Position numbers and translations under genes: made by a program. Shown here piece by piece: positions 59,487 through 64,000 of a stretch of DNA of 64,000 nt. Positions within the stretch are counted from its first letter, which is position 1. Each line of letters starts with the position of its first letter. The notes below the pieces were generated by a model. That model was given only the letters and a program-made list of their open reading frames with translations, did not search any database and had not been told where the DNA came from. Source of the stretch: Jaltomata sinuosa (taxonomy: Eukaryota > Streptophyta > Magnoliopsida > Solanales > Solanaceae); contig QJPP01000310.1 in the NCBI GenBank assembly GCA_003996215.1, forward strand, positions 620,001 to 684,000. Direction: 5' to 3'.

Positions 59487-61560
59487 CGTGTTTGGGCTCC
59501 TTTGATGCTGATGAAGCTCGACCTCGAAAAATCTTTTGACTGACTTGAATGGTCTTTCATTAATGATACACTACACTATTTCCACTTTTCTCCAAATTTT
59601 ATCACTCTAATTATGTCATGCACCACAGTAACTTTGGTGTCTTTACTGCTTAACGGGTCCTCCACGTCCTTTTTCCAACTTACCAGAGGCACTCATCAAG
59701 CCGATCCATTATCACCTTACATCTTCATTATGTGTATGAAAATATTATCGCATCACATTAATCTGGCTGCGAACTACAAGCTTTGATCTTCAATTAACAT
59801 GTCTTCTAGGGCCCCCTCCATTTCTTATTTGTTGTTTGTAGACGGCATAATTCTGTGTGCAAATATTAACCAGGCCTTTTGTCACACTATCATTATTTTT
59901 TACCCATTTTGGCGCTGTTTCAGGTCAGAAAATTAATCACAACAAATCTAGAGTGTTTTTTTTCAAGACATGTTCCCACCAAGATAAGGAATATATCCTC
60001 TTTCAGCATGGTAGAAGAGACAAATTTTGATAGGCATTTGAGGTTTCCCCTCTTCAGTAAGACACCGGTTGAGACAGACTTTCAATTTGTATTAGACAAA
60101 TTCAAGATCCGCTTGGCGGGTTGGAAACCAAATTTCTTACTCTTGTGGGCCGCATAACTCTCATTCGCTCTACTTTGAATTCTCTCCTTAACCACATCAT
60201 GCAATTTGTCAAATTACCCACTACAGTGGTGCATGCAATGGAATGCAACAAGCACAATTTTTTATGGGGTACCACTCATGTTAAAAAAAAACTTCACCTC
60301 TTGCGATGGTCTGCTATCACTACTTCTAGGGATCAAGGGGGTTTGGGAATCCAAGCTCTCTAGGCTAAAAATAAAGATTTTCTAGCTTCCGCTTCCTAGA
60401 GGCTTTTCAACTCCCAGAATTCTATGTGGGCTGCTGTATTGCGGAGTAAATATTCACATCAGTCTCCTAATGCAACCACTACTTCAAAGACGTGAAAAAC
60501 CCTGCAGTTGGGTTGGACTTACTGCCAATAAGGACTGCTTTGGAGGCCCGCTAATGGGCTCACATAAACTTTTGAAACCAACCTTGGATAAAGTCAAATC
60601 TTCATGTTCATAACCTCATATATGCTTCTATTCCTGAGCATGAATTATCTCATACGATCAGTCATTATCGCAGGTAATTCTTGAAATTTTAATTACTTGG
60701 TCTTTTGAACTAACTCAATTCATTCTTACCTTGATCCATTTTGTTTATTTTTTTTTACACTGTAACACGTTCGATCAAGTCAGTTGGGGTCTTACACCCA
60801 ATGGTACCTTCAATGTTCGATCGTGCTATGACAACTAACACATTGGTCTTTAATGATCATCCTACTTTATCCTTCTTCTGGATCTGGAAGTTATCTATGC
60901 CTAGCAAATTAATTTTTTTATGGCTTCTTCATCAGGAACGACTGCCTACTTCTAGTTACCTCCATAACATATCTTGTATCCCTTCACCTGAATTATGAAT
61001 ACAGGCTTTCCAACTCGGGTGCGGCGAAAATCATAACCCATATGTTCCTCACTTGTCCCAAAGTCAGCGCCCTTTGGGAAGTTGTGGGGATTTTGCCTCA
61101 TATCCTTCGGCTTCTATCTGATCCTTCTCAACACCCAATCTCTTGGTTAGAAGCTTTGATATCTTCGACTAGTTAATTTATCCCTTATTGGTTTGGTACC
61201 TTGTAAGGTGTTTCTGCCTTTCTGTTTGTGGACGATTTGGACCCATAAAAATAAGCTCATTTTTTAGAGAAAAACCTTTGCCCCATCTGTTGATACAACC
61301 ACCCATCGGGAAGGGTTAGTACTAGGTGAACTACTATCCCCTTGTATGTTAAATGAAAACTTCCCTCACTTGGCCACTTAATGTTAAACACTGATGGAGC
61401 CACTAGTGCGACATGCAGTGGACTTGGGGGTGCTTTTAGAGACCACATGAATAATTGGGATTTGATTTCTCCGATCTTATTCCTTCAATATGCCTTTTGG
61501 ACACTGAGTTGCGCGTGTTGATCAGGGGGTTAGAAATGGCAATTCAACACCACTTATATC
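59487..61560 (+). pseudogene. LINE ORF2, right part: reverse transcriptase, zinc-binding region, RNase H remnant
   Basis: Continues the frame cut at 28998. RT pieces: 'LMKLDLEKSFD' (first catalytic Asp), 'QLTRGTHQADPLSPYIFIM' (expected RQGDPLSP), and 'YLLFVDGIIL' (expected FADD, second Asp of the pair lost). At 60121-60363, 'LVGRITLIRSTLNSL' and 'FLWG'. At 60840-60990 a zinc-binding RVT region ('WIWKLSMPSKLIFLWLLHQERLPT'). At 61380-61550 RNase H pieces ('NTDGAT', 'GGAFRDH'). Several stops and shifts; inactive. No poly(A) tail is clear and the 3' border is approximate. Confidence 0.82.
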
Positions 61561-61564
61561 CATT

Positions 61565-62190
61565 GACTATGTAATTTGAAGCTTAAATTTAAAATTTTAA
61601 TTTAAAATCAGTGTTTGTTTATGATATTTGAACAAAACTTCAACTTCAATTTAAAGTTTTGATTTCAAATCCAAAATTCTAGTAAAAGGTAGGATTTTAT
61701 TTCAAATTTGTGATTTCAATTTTTAAAATATAAAACTTGATCAATAAGTTTGATATTTTATAAAAAAAAAAGACTCATAATTTTAAATTTTACAAAAAAA
61801 AATTCATGCTCAACGTGAAGAGATTTCTTACCATGTGAGAGGATAATATTAAAAAATAATTAGTTACTACTATTGTTGGTTTATTGAATTGGTGGATCCT
61901 TGTAAAATTATGTGTATTTGAAAGTTTATAATAGCATGTAATCACAAACATTTATTTATCAAAGGAATATGGAGATATGCGATACAATATTTCAATACCT
62001 TATTTATATACCATGGTTTGCTCATTTAATAAGATTATATAAGAGGTGGGAAAATTTTAATAATTTTCATAAATTGTAGGGTTTTCATGTTTCTAAAAAT
62101 AAATACAATTTTTGAAATTCAAATTATTTTGTTTAAACAAAATTTCAACTTCAAATCAATCTGATTTCAAATCATCATTTAAAATCATGA
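61565..62190 (+). repeat. AT-rich repeat family R, long copy (right of the nest)
   Basis: Same order and orientation as 27700-28265. It also includes the right-end segment that is seen separately at 27480-27690 ('aaaatttcaacttcaaatcaatctgatttc'). It therefore shows that the two left pieces belong to one family. Confidence 0.65.
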
Positions 62191-62626
62191 CAAAATTAGC
62201 TATTAATTTTGTGCCTCGCGCAATTGAAACTACTAGTGCGAGTTCTTTTGTCTTACAAATTGATGAAATATTACACTTTTGAATTCCAAATTCATTTAAT
62301 TAGTGCATCCTTTGTCAATATATTCTATTCATATTCTAATTATTATACCCAACAAAATGAATCAATGAACTATTCCGTAGTAGGAACCTTTTTTTTCCCC
62401 ATTTACAGGTTCTTCAACAATGCATTTTACTTGTTAAACATTCTTATATATCCAACAATATATTTTTCGTTGCTTTTGTTATCATCTTATTTATTTGTTG
62501 CCCCTTCTCTATTTGTTTTGATATCAGATTAAAAAAGATGGATGAAATTACAAAAAAACACTCGTAGGAAGTACACAGAGACTTAGTTAATACAAACCTA
62601 TGAATAGGAAAATATTTTTGAGTGAA
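62191..62626. other. AT-rich intergenic, nothing recognised
   Basis: No domain, inverted-repeat element or RNA gene was seen. The open stretches here are composed of low-complexity AT-rich codons. Confidence 0.4.
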
Positions 62627-62635
62627 GTATCAAAA

Positions 62636-62966
62636 GACATAATACATAAATGTGTCCTTTAACTTGGTCTCAACTCACATATATGCCCTTCAACTTTGAA
62701 TGTGCACAAGTACGCACTTAAACTTGTATAAAATTGAACAAGTAAACACATGCGTCATACGTGACGTCCTATGTGACAATTCACATCCCTACGTGGCGAT
62801 TCACATCCCTACTACGTGGCGTCCTACGTGTATTATGCCACGTAGGACGCATGTATGTAATTGTTTAATTTTATACAAGTTTAAGTGCCTATTTATGCAC
62901 ATCCAAAGTTAGAGGACATAAATGTGAGTTGATGCCAAGTTAAAGGGCATGTTTATGTATTATGCC
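62636..62966 (+). mobile_element. Hairpin MITE, Mutator-like (331 bp)
   Basis: The arms are inverted repeats over much of the element. Left 'gacataatacataaatgtgtcc' pairs with the inverted right end 'ggcataatacataaacatgccc', and 'cacttaaacttgtataaaattgaac' pairs with its complement near 62868-62890. The centre has repeated CACGTAGGA/CTACGTGGCG palindromes. Flanks GTATCAAAA (62627-62635) and GTATAAAAA (62967-62975) agree at 8 of 9 bases, a 9-bp target duplication of Mutator type. I recognise this as a common nightshade MITE type. Confidence 0.75.
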
Positions 62967-62975
62967 GTATAAAAA

Positions 62976-63540
62976 ACACACCTAAATTATCTTTTTTTTT
63001 AATTTAAAAAATCCTGCCAAGTGACACTCCATGTGAAAAATTTTAGAAAAATAAGTTGTTTGAAAATAAGAAAAATAACTTCCATAATAAAAATAGAAGA
63101 AACAAGTAGCATCTCCTCCTCATCTTCACAACCACCCATCCCCACCACTAACCCAACACCCCACCCCGCCCCCACCCACCTCCAACCACCACCCGTTGTC
63201 CCCCTCCCCCTCTCCCACTGCACTCCACTTCATCCTCATAATTTTATGTTAGATATATACAAATATTTTTTGAATAATAATTCTTACTTACCTACTAAAC
63301 ATAAAAAATGAAATAAGAAATCACTTTGTTTTCCAAAAATATAATTCTTCAAATATAACACACCTTGAGTATGTTGTTGTAAATTGCAATAATGGCACAT
63401 AGATTAACAATTAAACAGCCTTAATAGGCCGCCTAGAAGCTTTGAGAGGTGGTTCTCCAATCCACGCAAAAAAATTATTACTAGTATAATACAAAGAGAG
63501 GAGACCCTTCTTTTTTATTTAAGTAAATAAAACGCCAAAC
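62976..63540. other. Intergenic with a C-rich low-complexity block
   Basis: 63110-63235 is rich in 'ccaccacc' and 'cctcc' runs on the plus strand; open frames across it are compositional. The remainder is AT-rich. Nothing else is recognised. Confidence 0.4.
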
Positions 63541-64000
63541 AACTCTTTTCCTCCATTTCTCCATTAACAAATACCCAAATCTCACTCTCCCAACAATCAA
63601 TCATATACCCCTTTTTTAGCTTTCTTGAAATTCTCTTTTCTCTCACCTAATCTGCTAGTCTTAGCTTACCGACACACACACACACACACACACAAACCGA
63701 ATAAAGAATACAATTGATCTGATTTACTGTATCCATTTTGATCTGATTCTTCAAATTGCTTTCTGGGTATTGCAGATTCTGCCCCCATCTTTGTTGTTCA
63801 TGTTCTGGTAATCTTTCTTTGTTTTCTTTTACCGAAATCTTTTCTGGGTTTGCTTTGATTTTCGTTTGTCCGATTTGTTGAATGGTATTACTGGATTATC
63901 TATAATCTGATTTTTCCCAGTTGGATTTTGGGTTGTAGTATGCTTATTTTTCTGAGAAGAATATGGTTTGCCCCTATCTGGAACTTTAGGACCAGTTAGA
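63541..64000 (+). promoter_or_regulatory. Probable promoter and leader of a gene extending past the window
   Basis: A CT-rich stretch with 'cctccatttctccatt' and 'cttttctctcacc', an (AC)n run at 63672-63694, and then thymine-rich sequence with intron-like features ('ctggtaatctttctttg' after 63802) look like a plant 5' leader with an intron in it. No coding exon is recognised: the ATG near 63963 meets a stop after 8 codons. Strand and identity of the gene are a guess. Confidence 0.3.
63672..63694 (+). repeat. (AC)n microsatellite
   Basis: An uninterrupted run of 11 to 12 AC dinucleotides within the probable leader region. Confidence 0.9.

Noticed and set aside
63963..63990. ATG near the right end as the start of a new gene
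   Set aside because: A stop follows after eight codons, and the sequence around it looks like leader or intron.

Overview
The window is repeat-rich plant nuclear DNA, most likely from a nightshade (Solanaceae). The evidence is one spliced gene for a plant-type cofactor-independent phosphoglycerate mutase, together with plant retrotransposon lineages (Tat/Ogre, Athila, Ty1/copia, LINE) and plant MITEs. The family assignment rests on recognising the LTR and MITE types and is an inference; no species is claimed.

Layout. 1-4206 is the 3' end of a Tat/Ogre-type Ty3/gypsy element (polypurine tract plus a 3.8-kb LTR). It sits in a second LTR family ('LTR family A', ends TGTCACGCCCC ... GTGTTACA) whose right part runs to 6132. 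6133-9960 is a mosaic of LTR-derived, palindrome-bearing sequence, and 10200-10360 is a microsatellite. 11464-16234 is a complete but decayed minus-strand Ty1/copia element with 277-bp LTRs and target duplication CTAAT. Two Stowaway-like MITEs follow (16.68-16.93 and 17.63-17.89 kb). The only host gene with full support is 18424-24066 (+): 9 exons, 559 codons. 24.6-28.8 kb holds a MITE candidate, a minus-strand LINE relic and copies of an AT-rich repeat.

28.8-61.6 kb is a four-level nest. A plus-strand LINE reverse transcriptase is split by a 2.1-kb solo LTR of family A (TSD ATACT). That LTR is itself split by a 920-bp hAT element (TSD CTTGTCAC) and by a 27.4-kb Ogre (30591-58035, TSD ACCAT). 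The Ogre carries a 6.3-kb Athila derivative lacking pol (45554-51814, TSD GTAAA) inserted in one of its 3'-UTR minisatellites. Removing 28999-59486 lets the LINE reading frame continue in phase. The Ogre encodes an extra plant-mobile-domain-like ORF1, then gag, protease, RT with two RNase H regions, and integrase. From gag to integrase everything lies in one frame, broken only by stop codons that look like C-to-T changes.

The right end holds another AT-rich repeat copy, a Mutator-like hairpin MITE (62636-62966) and, from about 63540, what looks like the promoter and leader of a gene running off the window.

I see no undescribed enzymatic system. The most unusual points are the nest with its recoverable frame, the satellite-like arrays in the Ogre 3' UTR, the palindromes carried by several unrelated LTRs, and a dating paradox: the inner Athila LTRs differ more from each other than the LTRs of the Ogre that contains them.
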